In this document: one piece after another, positions 21,725 to 34,332 of the stretch | Position numbering within the stretch: position 1 is the stretch's first letter | How the letters are laid out: the number at the start of each line of letters is the position of its first letter | NCBI GenBank assembly: GCA_014871385.1 | Contig: CM026427.1 | Coordinates: forward strand, 11,036,430 to 11,100,429 | DNA length: 64,000 nucleotides | Direction: 5' to 3' | Source: Ceratodon purpureus | Taxonomy: Eukaryota > Streptophyta > Bryopsida > Pseudoditrichales > Ditrichaceae | The notes under the pieces: generated by a model | Seen by the model: only the letters and a program-made list of their open reading frames with translations | Databases searched by the model: none | Told to the model about the DNA's origin: nothing | Position numbers and translations under genes: made by a program

Positions 21725-23399
21725 ACGGTGGCTTGATGGTTGAAGAAGCTAATTATGGTGCGAGTTGCAGAAATTGCAGTTGTGGAATGGACTGTTATAC
21801 GACCGGTTCTTTGCGTGTGGGTAGGTGTGACGAAGCGACAATACAGGTCTTTCTGTATTTTCTGACCATTTGGGTTGTGTTTGTTAGGTCTATTTGAAGG
21901 TAGTGAGAGATTGGCTACATGTGCTAGTTTCTCGGGGAAATCTTGTATCGACCAATTATAAGAAATCCCTCCATCAGGAGCTTGAGGACGTGTTTTTGTA
22001 TGTCATTTTCACCCTCAATGGCCGATGCACAGAAAATGTTGTAGCCGTGCCTGAGCTTTGATACTCGGAATTTGGATGCATGTCCCCACTTTGTTGATGC
22101 TTTCGACGTTAGGTTCCGTCGTGCAACCCAAGCATCTGTCATAGAAAGGGAGATGGGCTCAGAGAGTGGTTGACGGTAGTTCTATGTCCTAGTTGTGTAA
22201 CTTTGCAGGTAGAAACCGGCAGAGGCTTGAACCAGTTGGTTCACGAGTCTGGTGAAGCCTGTAAGCTGATATTTAGACAGCACCACTTCAACGAAGTAAT
22301 TTAAACATGTTCAATATTTGAAATGGTCCAAACAATACTTGAAAAGACATTGGTATTAACTCTTGGAGAGTGGTAACAATTTGGGATGTGAGTTTATAAA
22401 TGGTGTGATTCGCTATTCAAGAACCATCAACTTTACTGTAGATGTCACAATACATTGAATCTCTACTTCCTTTGGGACCATCAAAACATGGGGGAAGACG
22501 GGCCCTGCCAAACCCACGGTACATTCAGGATAAGTCTAATGAATCTAATTGGTGCTTCTGCCTACCATTTCAAGTTGTCAAATCAAAACTGAAGACTAGG
22601 TGCGTTTGTTAATTCTCTTCTGCAAATTGAAATGTGAAAATTATGACCACTAATTACTGTCTCAAGTAATGGTTAGATAATGTTGCTACATCGATTCCAG
22701 AATGCACATCTCTTCTCCAGATTTGATTTTCTCAAAATTCCTTCCGGAGAGCAATTGAGTGACAAGACCGAGAGTAACAGAAGTAATTCCGGAAAACCAC
22801 CCAGGTTAATCCTCATTAGAGATACAATATTCTTTACACGATTTAAATAATCCAGCTAAGTGCATCGTTAGTGCAGGAAATTGTGGCAGAAACCATTCTG
22901 ATTCATCAACAACAATTAGTGAAACTTCTGAAAAAACTCAGAACGCACGCAAACTGGGACACAAGCAGAAAGCCCACGAAAAACAGCCGATCTGAGCTTC
23001 AAAAATTGTGTAACCGTTTGGATTGAATTATCGATGTACCTAAACTCTCTCTTGCACATGACCAGTGCAAGCACCTATGATATCCCAGCAAGGGGGATTC
23101 TGCTAAAACCCCAGCTCAAGACTCTAAACCAGCCTACTGCTCCCGACTTGATGAATGCAAGCACCACTATTGAACTTCCACAACCCGAAGTGGTCTCTCC
23201 TCTGCCTAACCACCAGTCCGCACTTGGCACCTACATACCTGCGTTGACTACTCCAAAATTGCAGTACTCCATTTGGGAACATATCTCCAGAATGCATCGT
23301 ACATTTCAACTTCGGCCATCAAAGGGTTGGTGAAAAAGCTCTCGCCGATCTCTACCTGCTATGTGATTGTATGGTCCTCGAATACTATCCTCAAACGTC
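21725..23399. other. intergenic, no gene seen
   Basis: No coding region with family resemblance on either strand. Short frames at 21924-22142 and 23034-23333 have no recognisable motif. The last part, up to 23399, is the 3' UTR side of the mtHSP70 gene. Confidence 0.45.
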
Positions 23400-26064
23400 T
23401 TACTTCTTTCCTTCCTTCACGTCCTCGTACTCAGCTTCGGCGGCTTGGCCACCAGCAGGTCCAGACCCGCCACTGCCTGATGATTGGTTCTTCATCAACG
23501 CCTCCCCAATCTTCATCGATGCTTGCTGAGCAGCAGTAATCTTCTGCTTGATGTCCTCCACATTCTCAGACTCCACTGCCTTCTTCAGATCCGCAACTGC
23601 TGTTGTGATGGAGTCCACAACATCCTGTGGCAACTTATCCTTGTGCTCGCTCAAGCTCTTCTCGACTGAGTACATCGTAGTATCAGCGTCATTCTTGGCA
23701 TCAATAAGCTGCTTCCTCTCCTGATCCTTCTGCGCGTACAGCTCCGCATCCTTCACCATCTTCTGGATGTCAGCCTCGGACAGACCACCCGAAGATTGAA
23801 TGGTGATTGCCTGCTCCTTTCCTGTGGCTTTGTCACGAGCAGACACGTTCACGATACCATTGGCATCGATGTCGAAGGTAACCTCAATCTGGGGCATACC
23901 ACGCGGGGCGGGAGGAATGCCCACAAGGTCAAACTGTCCTAGCACCTTGTTATCGGCTGCCATCTCACGTTCACCTTGCAACACCTTGACGCCCACCTGA
24001 GTCTGTCCATCAGCTGCCGTCGAGAACACTTGGCTCTTCTTCGTCGGAATCGTGGTGTTACGAGTAATCAGACGAGTAAAAACGCCTCCCAGGGTCTCAA
24101 TTCCAAGTGAAAGGGGTGTCACGTCCAGAAGGAGAATGTCCTTCACGTCACCCCTCAACACTCCACCCTGAATGGCAGCTCCCATGGCAACGCACTCGTC
24201 TGGGTTCACACCCTTGCTTGGATCCTTGCTGAAGATGCTGTTAACGATTTCCTGAACCTTGGGCATTCTTGTCATTCCACCAACCAACAGCACCTCGTCA
24301 ATCTCCTTAGCGGTGACGCCGGCATCCTTGAGGCAGTCCTTGCAAGGCTGCTTGGTACGCTCGACTAGGTGGTTCACCAACTGCTCGTACTTAGAGCGAG
24401 TGAGGGTAACATTCAAGTGCTTCGCTCCAGACGCATCTGCCGTGATGAAGGGCAAGTTAATATCGGTTTGTGGGGTCGATGACAGCTCCACTTTCGCCTT
24501 TTCAGCGGACTCGCGAAGCCTCTGAAGTGCCATGCGGTCTGAAGAAAGATCAATGCCTTGCTCCTTCTTGAATTCATCAACCAAGTGCTGAAGCAGGGCA
24601 TTGTCGAAGTCCTCTCCTCCCAAGAATGTATCTCCGTTCGTTGCCTTCACCTGCATTTTGATCCAGTTTGCGAATCATCAAATGATTATAGAGATAGCAA
24701 AAAACAGAATATCAGAGAGAAGAAGAATAGCTATGCCAACCAAAATTGTGGTCACAATACTCATGTCAGTATTTCAAACAAAAAATATGCCACAAAAAAT
24801 TAAATTTACGACCCATCTCCTCAATGAGCTGAATTCACCAACTATGATCAAAATATAACCAAAACTACACTGACCAATAATATACATAACAAGTTATAAA
24901 TGAAGGAGAGAGAAATAGTTCTGTAACCCGTCAGTAATTTGGGCATAGCAGTTAATTAATAATTTTCAAGCGATGATTGTAACATGCAGCATAGCACGAT
25001 CATGACCCTAGATATTACCTGTAACACCTGAAGGCAATATAGAATTCGACAAGTGAAGTGTTCATACCTCAAACACACCACCAGAAATCTCCAAGATAGA
25101 AATGTCGAAGGTTCCACCTCCCAAGTCGAACACCGCGACCAGACCTTCCTTGCGATCCATCCCGTATGACAACGACGCAGCAGTTGGTTCGTTGATGATT
25201 CTGAGCACATCAAGTCCGGCAATACGCCCTGCATCCTTAGTGGCTTGCCTCTGTGCGTCATTAAAGTACGCAGGCACAGTAATCACAGCCTTCGAAACCG
25301 GGCGACCCAAGTAAGATTCTGCGGTTTCCTTCATCTTGCCAAGAACAAAAGCTCCGACTTGACTGGGAGAGTACTTCTGTCCTCCAGCCTCCACCCAGGC
25401 ATCACCGTTGGGGGCGCGCACGATTTTGTACGGCACCATCTTAGCCTCCTTCTGCGTCTGAGGATCATCGAAAGGACGCCCAATCAAACGCTTAGTGCCG
25501 AACAGCGTATTCGTTGGGTTCGTGACGGCCTGCCTCTTCGCAGGTGTACCAACCAGCCTCTCACCCTTGGGCGTAAACGCAACCACAGATGGAGTCGTGC
25601 GAGCACCCTCAGAATTCTCGATCACACGGGGCATCTGAAACACCACCCAAAAAAAATCAGCACCCCAAGAATCAAAATCACCCGAAACAGAAAAAACAAA
25701 AACCAACCCTCATCTTGAACACATCTCAAAATCCCCCAACCGAATCCAAAACCACAAAAATCAACAAATTTCTCCACATTCACCAAAAATCAACACCAGA
25801 ACAAGAATCTCAATACATGCCAAACCAGAAACTCACCTTTCCTTCCATAACAGACACACACGAATTGGTGGTACCCAAATCAATACCGATGACATCGCTA
25901 CCGGCACCCTTGGAGCTGTACATCGCCCGGCCAGTCAGCCGGTGCAGCAACGACGATCCATACACGGGACCGGCGACAGGCGCAGCCGGAGCGGCGACGT
26001 AGTGCGCGGCCGATCGCTGCTGCAGCAGCGACAAGGTGCGACGCCATGGCACACGCGAAGCCAT
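23400..26064 (-). CDS. mtHSP70: mitochondrial HSP70 chaperone
   Basis: Exons 26064-25837, 25634-25068 and 24650-23400, all phase 0 with GT-AG introns, give 681 residues, the usual length for plant mtHSP70. Residues 1 to about 50 are an Arg/Ala/Ser-rich presequence without acidic residues. The nucleotide-binding domain starts at [19 protein letters not shown], with [17 protein letters not shown], the Ala-Val-Ile-Thr-Val-Pro-Ala-Tyr-Phe segment, [11 protein letters not shown] and FDLGGGTFD. The substrate domain includes [17 protein letters not shown] and ends in an alpha-helical lid. The C-terminus [11 protein letters not shown] replaces the cytosolic EEVD tail and is of the mitochondrial/bacterial DnaK type. 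It folds and imports proteins in the matrix with GrpE and J proteins. Confidence 0.97.
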
Positions 26065-28476
26065 TTCCGCCCCTAAGAAACGCCCTACAAAACCTCACAA
26101 AGAACGTGAAGAATGAAGAGAATAGAGCGCGCTGCGGCGACAGACAACGGAGATGGGAAATGGCAATCCGGGCGCGTCCCGAGCAGTGAAATTGACATGC
26201 GAATGCGGGAGTGCGGTCTCTCGCCTGCCTTGGAGAGGGGGTTAGGGTTTTAGCGGTGGCCTTTGGGAACTGCCGGGGGGCTCCCGGGAACCGGAATGGA
26301 GAGCGTGGGAACGGGAGGGAGCAGCGAGGGTGGTGGTGGGAACGGAGTAGGGAGCGCGGGGGGACGGGTGGGGAACATGGGGGTTGCGAGTGTGTTCTGG
26401 AGGGTTCCGGAGGGAGGTGAGAGTGCAGTGGGAGTGGGAGTGTTGAGGGGGCGGTGACGTGGGTGTTTGTGTGGGAAGTGTTGGCGAGGGTGCTCACTCG
26501 CCACGCTGAGTGTTCGGGAGTGGTCGAGGTGTTTCCATCCAGCTCGGAGGCAGGCCGCCTCCTGTGGGCCCCGCTGGGCTGTTTTATTGGGGGTGTTTTT
26601 ATTGAGGTCATTTGCTTCTTTCTTTTTCTTTTGGCACACATGGAAATAATTCAACTGGAAAGCTGTAGGTTACTAACAGCTTAGGCAGAAAATAATTATT
26701 TACAAATATGCCTAAATTTTTTGGAAATTCTTCCCTCTGTTTGTCCAAAAAAAATTTCAAAAAAATTAAGTTAAATTATAGTGTTGATAGTGGAGTGTGA
26801 TGATTTTGAAGAGTACATTGCAAAGTGTAAGTTAAAACTGCCTAACTTTGAGATGTTATTTTTTGAATCGCCTAACCACTTTTTGCACTTTAATTATTTA
26901 TTAGGCAAAACAGTGCCCAAGTTGCTAGTAACCTACGGTAATTAGAGTGTGACTATGAGCCATTTACGGAGGAGAGGGAAAAACATAAGTATTTTGCTTT
27001 TGGAGTCATAGTGTTCAAACCGAGGGTACGGGTATGTAAAGAGGGTAATGGGCATGTGTCATTTGTAACTCTAATTTTGTGAGGATTTTGTACCTCTCTT
27101 AGATCTCTTTTCCAATCACAAGAGTAGTCAAGCTTCTTTTTACCTTCCAACAATATAACCTTAAGTAACTTATTGTTTGCACTGTGGACTTCCGCTTTAA
27201 GAAGGTTCATTTTTCTTGTTGAGATAAATATTTATGTAAATTTACCTATTAATTTAGCCTTAGAGCTATAATAAGTGCATCGTTAGGGCATCACAGTACA
27301 TGATATGATTATCTATAATTCAACAAAATTTCTTACATTTTTGAATAATTCTACTTTTGAAAGAAAATTGTAAGATATTAAAGCATGCATGCTTTTGCGA
27401 TTGGGCTATTTTCCCCATAGTGTAGTTGTCAACACCAACTGACACCCCATAAATTAGCTTGCAAAATTTTGGATAGAATTCGTTCTTTTCATTCAAAAAA
27501 GACAAATTTTGAGTAGGTAATAAATTAATTGAGAACATCATTTATCTCTAATTATATGTACAGTTAATTACTACCGTTACTACTATTTACTATTATTTAT
27601 ATTATTGTTATTGTTATTATTAATACCTTGTACATAGGCCTATCAATTTCAAGAATGCATTAATGCTTACAGAAACATCTCTATACATTCTATTAAATTT
27701 TAATTTGAAAATCATAAATCTTTTATTCGTCCTTTATATTTTATAAGAACCATAGTAATTTTAGGCCCATCATCATTATGAAAACCTCAGTAATGATATA
27801 GTTTTGGTTATACAAAAGTATCCAATAAATCCCATGTAATTCCAATACAGTGTGTTTTCAAGGTAAAAATACTTGTCGCAACTTCACACCAAGCATAACA
27901 TTTAATCACTGTGATTTACTGAGATACCGGTAGTTGTCCAGAACGATCATTAGAAGTGGCCACGTTTAGAGCACGATTGGCCATTCTACTCGTGTTTGCA
28001 CACCAATATATTTTATACATCATCAAGCACTGGTTTTCAAATAAACACATCTCAGATTTCGAAGAGAAAACTCAAGAGCGACGAAGCGCTTGCTGGATTC
28101 ATGTAAACTCATCTGACATTTCGTTTCGATATTGATGCACTTGACAATACCTTCCTCACCAGTGCATGCTGGGGAAAAAAATATGTTAAATTGAAATACT
28201 ACAGTTACAGAAGCTCTCTACCAAGCCCTCAGTTTATAAGAACATAAGTTTGTCCAGTTGAAAAACTGGATTAATCTGGCTAATGTAATGTAATCCTACA
28301 CCTGCGAATTAGAATCAGCTCAGAGGTACTTTCTAATAATCTCAGTCGAGGGAGGTTCAAGAATATCTCGTTGTGGCTGCTTCGCCCACTTCACAATAGG
28401 AATGTGGAAGGGGATAGAAAAACCACTCGACGGTCAGTGAACTCACGTGGTATTATCACCTGGGTTGGCCTACCTC
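26065..28476. other. mtHSP70 promoter side, then AT-rich spacer
   Basis: 26065-26650 is GC-rich and contains the mtHSP70 5' UTR and promoter. At 26394-26413 alternating TTC and GAG modules spaced by 2 bases (TTCTGGAGGGTTCCGGAG) resemble an imperfect heat-shock element. The open frames in this G/C-biased part are compositional. 26700-28440 is AT-rich, with an ATT/TTA simple-sequence stretch near 27560-27625 and no gene. The end of the stretch is the UXS 3' UTR. Confidence 0.45.
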
Positions 28477-31448
28477 CTACTCGTTAAGAGTTTCCTTCTC
28501 TTCTTCGTGATCACCAAAAATACGCTTGCGGAAGTCTTCGACCATCTTCGGAAGTCCTTCCTTCAGTGGGACCTTTGGCTCCCATCCCAGCAACTCCTTG
28601 GCCTTCGAAATATCAGGCTTGCGCTTGTGAGGGTCGTCGGATGTGTTCTCCTTGTACTCAATTGTTGCAGAAGGGTCAATCACTTCCTTGACAACCTGCA
28701 AAGATTCACAAACTGCTACTTCACAAAACAAGCTAACCACTGTCCACAGAAGTATGCAATCCAGCTGTGACTATTCATCGTTCATAAGCACTATGCAGCG
28801 ACTAGCAAGTCGCACCTAGTCGGCAATCGCATAATCATGAAGAAGTAAATAAATCCTGAAAATATTCAAATTGCCTGTAAGCAACACAAACCTCTGCAAG
28901 CTCCAGCATAGTGAACTCTCCAGGATTTCCCAGGTTGAAAGGTCCAACATGCTCGCCGTCCATCAATCTCATAAGCCCCTCCACCTGCAAGCCCACATCA
29001 GGTGATTAAAAACAGAATCAAACCACAGGAAGTAGAAAAAGAGAAGGTGAAATGAATTCATCCAAAAGAGGCGCATTGCTTGCTAACATAGACGTACTAC
29101 CAGGAAAGCACAACCAGTATCAGTGGTGGTACAATAGATGTTCTCACATTTCAGAATACTGTGTAAAGTCATTCATCGCATAAGCAACTGACTTGCACTC
29201 AATGAAGAAAGTTGATACAATGCACCCAAAGGAGAAACTATTGGAGCTTAAAGGAGAAACACGTAGAAAAGGATCACGAAATTTATGAAAACTTCACTTA
29301 AACATGCACACATCGTCCGAATGACCATGCACAAACTGAAAGGTTCTGATTAAATATTCGTACCAGATCAGCAACATACTGAAAACTCCTTGTCTGCTTT
29401 CCGTCACCGTACACAGTCATGGGCTCTTTCCTCAGGGCCTGGAAGTATGAAAAAACAAAAATCTTGTTAAAAACGACCCATACGTTCTGACTGCAATCAT
29501 AAACATTACTGAATCATCGAGAAAGCAAACAAGTACCATCACCTCTAGATACTGTGTACTAGACAAACTCACCTGGGCCACAAAGTTGCTGACAACTCTT
29601 CCATCATCAATGCACATTCTCGGTCCATACGTGTTGAAGATGCGAGCAATTCTCACCTGCGTGTCCAAAAAATTCAGTAACACCGAAGAATTCATTAAAC
29701 CCTTCCAGTTTAGACCAAAGACAGCAACAGACCGTTAACTACACTAAGCACTCTTTCATGTTAAAAAGAAAAAATGGAGACAAAAGTACAAACGATTAAC
29801 GTCATTGAAGTGCACCTGAACACCTGCGCCTCTATGATAATCCATAGCCAGGGTCTCAGCAGTTCGCTTTCCCTCGTCGTAACAACTCCTCACACCTGAA
29901 CAGCAACTACACGCTGATTAGCCGCTATCCCGACCAGGACCGACCCATCATGTTTATCGAAAACCTTAACCCGACGTCTGATCTGATGCGCTAGGATAAC
30001 AACACTGGAGCAGAACGTCACTATTCCAGAATTTCAAACTGCAATGACACATTGTGCATCTGAACTACCATCATATGCATGTCGTCTCCACCATATCACA
30101 AACATTGACAGTGGTTAGCTAACTCGTACCGATAGGGTTCACATTTCCCCAGTATGTCTCTGCTCATCCCAAATGCCACCAAGAATCCAACCACACCACA
30201 AGCTCGTTAGAAAATCACTCTGTACACAGGAAAATGGAACTCAGAGACCAGTATTCCTCCCAAGCTCAAAGATGAAAACTGAGGGACAACATTCTAGAGC
30301 GCACCTTTCTGAGGATGCTCCAAAGGGTCACCGTAAACCTCACTGGTACTAGTCAGTAAAAATCGAGCTCCAATTCGCTTCGCGAGTCCCAGCATATTCA
30401 AGGTTCCCACAACATTGGTCTTGTATGTCCGGGTTAAGGCACTTACACAATCAGAGAAAATCCCTTACACAAACAACCTAAAGATCCAGACATCCTACCC
30501 CAAGCTCAAAAATAATATCAGCCGGTCAGCTCAAGCTAGAGTACAACGAACTACATCCTTCATATACAGCACTTCTGAAAATGCAATAAACCATCTAAAC
30601 GTTACCACCTGTATCTGGGTTGTTACGTGCAACACACCAGCTATGCACTCATTAAACATATCCCCTCCAGCTAAAATTCAAAACAGTAATAGAATCAAGA
30701 CAAAAACCTCCACTTCCGCAGATCCAAGGACGTACCCATTTCACGTACACAGTGCACCACAACAAAACCATATTATTTCCCAACAAAGTTCAACCCTGAC
30801 AAATGAGGAATCTCATGGAAAGGATATAATTGTCTTGACGGGGTTGAACTTGTAATGCACAGGGGAGGCAGGGCAGGCCAGATGGTAAATCTGGTCGACT
30901 TCAAGCATCAGAGGCTCCACCACATCATGACGGATCATCTCAAAACGCGGATTTCCAAAATGATGCTGCACATTCTCCTTCCTCCCGGTGAAAAAATTAT
31001 CCACCACAATCACACTATCCCCCCGCTCAATCAACCTATCCACCAAATGGCTCCCCACAAACCCTGCCCCGCCAGTCACCACGATCCGCAGCGCCTTCCG
31101 CTGCAAACCCAGCGGAATCTTCCCGCCGGGGCTAATGACCGCCGACTGCTGCATCCTATACGGCGCCTTCTCGAACGCCCTCACGGATCCAAACTTCGCC
31201 TCCACATTGTACAACTCCTCCCCTCCCAAATACGCCCCCGAACTCTCATCATGGCGATACGCAGGCTGGAGGACCAGAAAAAACACGCTCGTGATCACCA
31301 CCCCGAGCAACACGAAGAAGATCCTCTGCTCCCGCATCACGTACTCCGCCGTCCGCCGCAGCGACCACTGCTTCGCCGGCTTCGGCGTGTAGCTCGCCGT
31401 CTCCTGCATCACCTCCACCCTCCGGTGGTTCAACCCCCCGCTCATCAT
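28477..31448 (-). CDS. UXS: UDP-glucuronate decarboxylase (UDP-xylose synthase), membrane type
   Basis: Minus-strand exons: 31448-30828, 30422-30305, 30159-30130, 29895-29816, 29656-29573, 29438-29364, 28984-28892 and 28695-28477, giving 439 residues. It converts UDP-glucuronate to UDP-xylose for cell-wall synthesis. Residues about 43-60 form one membrane anchor after a basic N-terminus, so this is a type II Golgi form. The SDR Rossmann motif is GGAGFVG (126-132). The catalytic set is Thr/Ser in TSTSE (231-235) and Tyr262/Lys266 in [15 protein letters not shown] and [11 protein letters not shown] follow, all UXS signatures. The start at 31448 is the first ATG; the codons upstream are open but lack ATG. 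Intron 1 is AT-AC (see separate entry). Exon 3 is only 30 bp. Confidence 0.95.
30423..30827 (-). other. U12-type AT-AC intron in UXS
   Basis: The coding frame passes from KTI to KTNVVG only if the intron begins with ATATCCTT (30827-30820) and ends in AC (30424-30423). ATATCCTT is the U12 (minor spliceosome) donor consensus. A CCTTAAC branch-point motif sits 10 bases before the AC end, the spacing expected of U12 introns. No GT donor preserves the conserved protein sequence here. The intron is 405 bp. Confidence 0.88.
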
Positions 31449-33000
31449 CCTCCCCCAAGGTCCTTTTCCTCCTGCTCTCAAGTCCAACACAGCCCACTAG
31501 CAACCACGCAAGTTTGCGAATCGGTTGACGAGCAGGCTGGGATGAGAACCCACAAGTTGGAAGCGGGGGAGGGCGACGAGATCCGGGACGGAAGGCTTGC
31601 GGGCTCCGCAGACACCATAGCCTGGCGCAATGGTGGCAGTATTTGAGGTGCCGCCCCTCTCCCCTCGCCCACAGTATTAGTGTTTGCTTTTTCCTTTGCC
31701 TTTTTTGCTACAGGTCGGAGGTGGTGGTGAGTGGGGGCCAAATATGTCATAATTGGGGGAATTGGGGGGGTCTTATTTATGGCCCATTTGGTATTTTATT
31801 CTGTGTTTCAGAGTGTGTAAGTTGTGCACAAAAACGTGATAGTTGTTTTTCCGGAAGGGTGTGTTGTTTACAAGAAATTGTATGGGGTTGTGAATGTCTT
31901 GCTTGGATTGGAGATACTTGAGTTGTGCAGTTGCCTTGTATTTTTTATTTGCTTTTAATCATTTTTTGTTTTTAAAATAACTCTATGGACCTTTAAGCAT
32001 TAAATTCTTAAGTCTTAGATTTTGGGCTTAGGTTTTGGGGTTTCATGCTACAAATGGCCAATGACCACAATTTGTATAGTTTAATGTATTTTTAAAATCC
32101 GAGCCTTTGAATTCTTAGGTCATTTTACACTATGACCAAAGGTTGAAGGGATGTCAAATTCTACGAATCAATTTGCAAAAACGTTCAAATTTTGGCTTTA
32201 TGGCTTTCATAATATTAGCCAAAGTTCAAAGGTTGTTGTGTTTATTGTGCTTGCGTGATAATGCTGTAAGGAAGTCTAGATGCAAAGACAATAACCTCTT
32301 TGGCAGAACTTGGTTTGATTTTTTTAGTTGCTCTAAATTATGAATTAGAAGAGAGAGTTCTTTTGAAATAAAATATACATAAGAGGAAAAGGTCCTTAGG
32401 CTTTTTAGAGTTGGTCATCCTCCATAAGCCTTATCATGCTTCATTTAATTACTCCTTTGACAATCGTTGGCACTAGACGTGTATTGGTCCAATTTAAAGC
32501 TAAATTTCAATTCTAGTCAAATCTTTCTTATAACAAAAAAATCCATTATTGAATTTTTTCCGCATATTATTCATTATTTTGTATACCTTCATGTATTCTA
32601 TCTTTTTAATTTATTTCTTTCAGTTACCTATGAATTGTTTTCATCAGTGTGTACACCTCATGGATCTTAGCCTTTGGAATTGGCTTCTTAGGCTTCATTT
32701 AGACCAACCAAAAACTTCAATTTGTATACGTTAATGTATTTTGTCATCCTAAGACTTTGAACTCCTGCTTCCCTTTGGTCAGAAATTTCGACAGTCAGCC
32801 CTGAACTCGGTTTTGCCAACTCTCAAACAGGGCTCTCATTGGGTGTGACAACAGAAACGAGCCAAACTTCAAATAAAATGACAAATAATTATTCCAGTAA
32901 AAATAAGAACGTTAGTTCACTGCACCAAATTACCAACATCATGCTTTTCATGAATAAGATGATTGATCTAGAGCTGGAAAACCACAAACGACATTTACAA
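31449..33000. other. UXS promoter side and AT-rich spacer
   Basis: The first about 250 bp are the UXS 5' UTR and promoter. The rest is AT-rich with no gene. A weak repeat, CAATTTGTATA(G/C)GTTAATGTATTT-like, occurs near 32070 and 32718. Confidence 0.45.
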
Positions 33001-33349
33001 TTAACCCTTAAACGTCATTTTAGGGCCTGGGGGGGCAGCCCGCAGAGAATCTTCAGCACTGTAGCACTGCGGTCAGCGGTACTGTAGCACTGTTTAGCAC
33101 TGTAGCACCTGCTGCACTGCTGAACTTTAGCTGCCCCAACCTCAAAACTTGTTCAACTTGATAACTTTGATTGCTTACCAACGATTCCACAATCTCTCAA
33201 ATGAAGCGAAAATTTGGAATTTAGATGTCTTTTTCAGTAGCTTTCAAACGCAACAAGTCTCGCTTGATTTGGTTGAGAAATGAATCTTCTGTCTCCAATG
33301 ATTCCTTTAAACCCAGCCCGAGGGGCTAGGTCTGACGTTTAAGGGTTAA
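33001..33349. mobile_element. TTAA-flanked MITE 1 (piggyBac-like)
   Basis: A 341-bp element (33005-33345) with perfect 13-bp inverted ends CCCTTAAACGTCA and TGACGTTTAAGGG, flanked on both sides by TTAA (33001-33004 and 33346-33349). TTAA duplication and CCC-starting ends are the hallmark of piggyBac-type transposons. The interior has repeated AGCACTGTAGCACTG motifs (33055-33115) and no transposase, so it is non-autonomous. Confidence 0.8.
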
Positions 33350-33784
33350 TAATAATTGAAACAGTGATTTTGCATGTTATATGGTTTGAGAAAGTATTTT
33401 GCATGATTTATGATGAAGCCATTGGACACTGGACTGCAGAACCGTCAGAGCATTTACACATTTACACCCTCAGATGTACCTTCTGCCTTGATTCTACTCG
33501 AAGAATGTTACACTAGCCTCCCTTATTATTTATGCTTTATTTGAGTATGACACTGTTGCAACAGTGTTCCTTGTTTTGAGATCCTGTCTTGATGCATCAA
33601 ATTTACCATGTTGGTGGCTGGGCGGTGGTGGGAATTGGTAGAGCTTTGCTTATTCTGGTGGCATTGAAACTTCTAAAGTGGTACAAGTATCACCACCGGC
33701 CTTTTCTTGGCACCTAATCGAGGTGCTGGGTATATGGCTTGGGATGTGGATCCGTAGTGGAAGAATATTACTGCAGACTTGGTT
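33350..33784. other. spacer between two MITEs
   Basis: About 435 bp between MITE 1 and MITE 2, with no gene or repeat recognised. Confidence 0.4.
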
Positions 33785-34332
33785 TTAACCCTTTAACGTC
33801 CCGATTCATCACTGTTTTCAAAGATTTGTTATAAAATGGTTGATGAAAATGGAAAATGGATTTGATGTACAAAACAAAGTTGTAGATGTCAATGTGAAGA
33901 TAACATCCGTACGGTTAGATTCATCATATTTATTAATAATATTTTTAAAGTAATTTTGAAAAGTTTTCTTTTGTAATTCAATTAAAAATCCAAAATTAAC
34001 ACTAAATTTTTAAAAAATATTGTAATGAGATTGGAATAACATGCATTACAAGATGGTATAGTTTCCATTATTTGATTCTACTTATTACGAAAAATCATGT
34101 TTAAGGTCCTTCTTTTTGAACTAAGATTGAAACTTGATATAAATCACTTTTGTAATTTTTCAAAAATTCACATTATCTTATTCTGAAAATCCAAACCGTA
34201 CAAATAGTATAAAACTAGCACAAGAATTGGAAAAAAAAAGAAATGGATGAAAAACATCCTGCAGGACAGAAAACGAGCTCCTGAAATTCATCCGGCGTCC
34301 AGATTCTGGACGCCGGCGCGTTAAAGGGTTAA
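33785..34332. mobile_element. TTAA-flanked MITE 2 (piggyBac-like)
   Basis: A 540-bp element (33789-34328) with ends CCCTTTAACG and CGTTAAAGGG, flanked by TTAA at 33785-33788 and 34329-34332. Near the right end a perfect hairpin pairs CCGGCGTCCAG (34292-34302) with CTGGACGCCGG (34306-34316). A TACGGTTAGATT motif near 33910 recurs in two other elements of the group. It has no coding capacity. Confidence 0.75.

Noticed and set aside
25898..26654. Long frames on both strands upstream of mtHSP70
   Set aside because: GC-rich, Pro/Arg/Ser- or Gly-rich products without motifs; compositional artefacts of the promoter region.
30855..31646. 263-codon plus-strand frame opposite UXS exon 1
   Set aside because: Antisense shadow of the UXS coding exon; Pro/His/Arg-rich without a domain.
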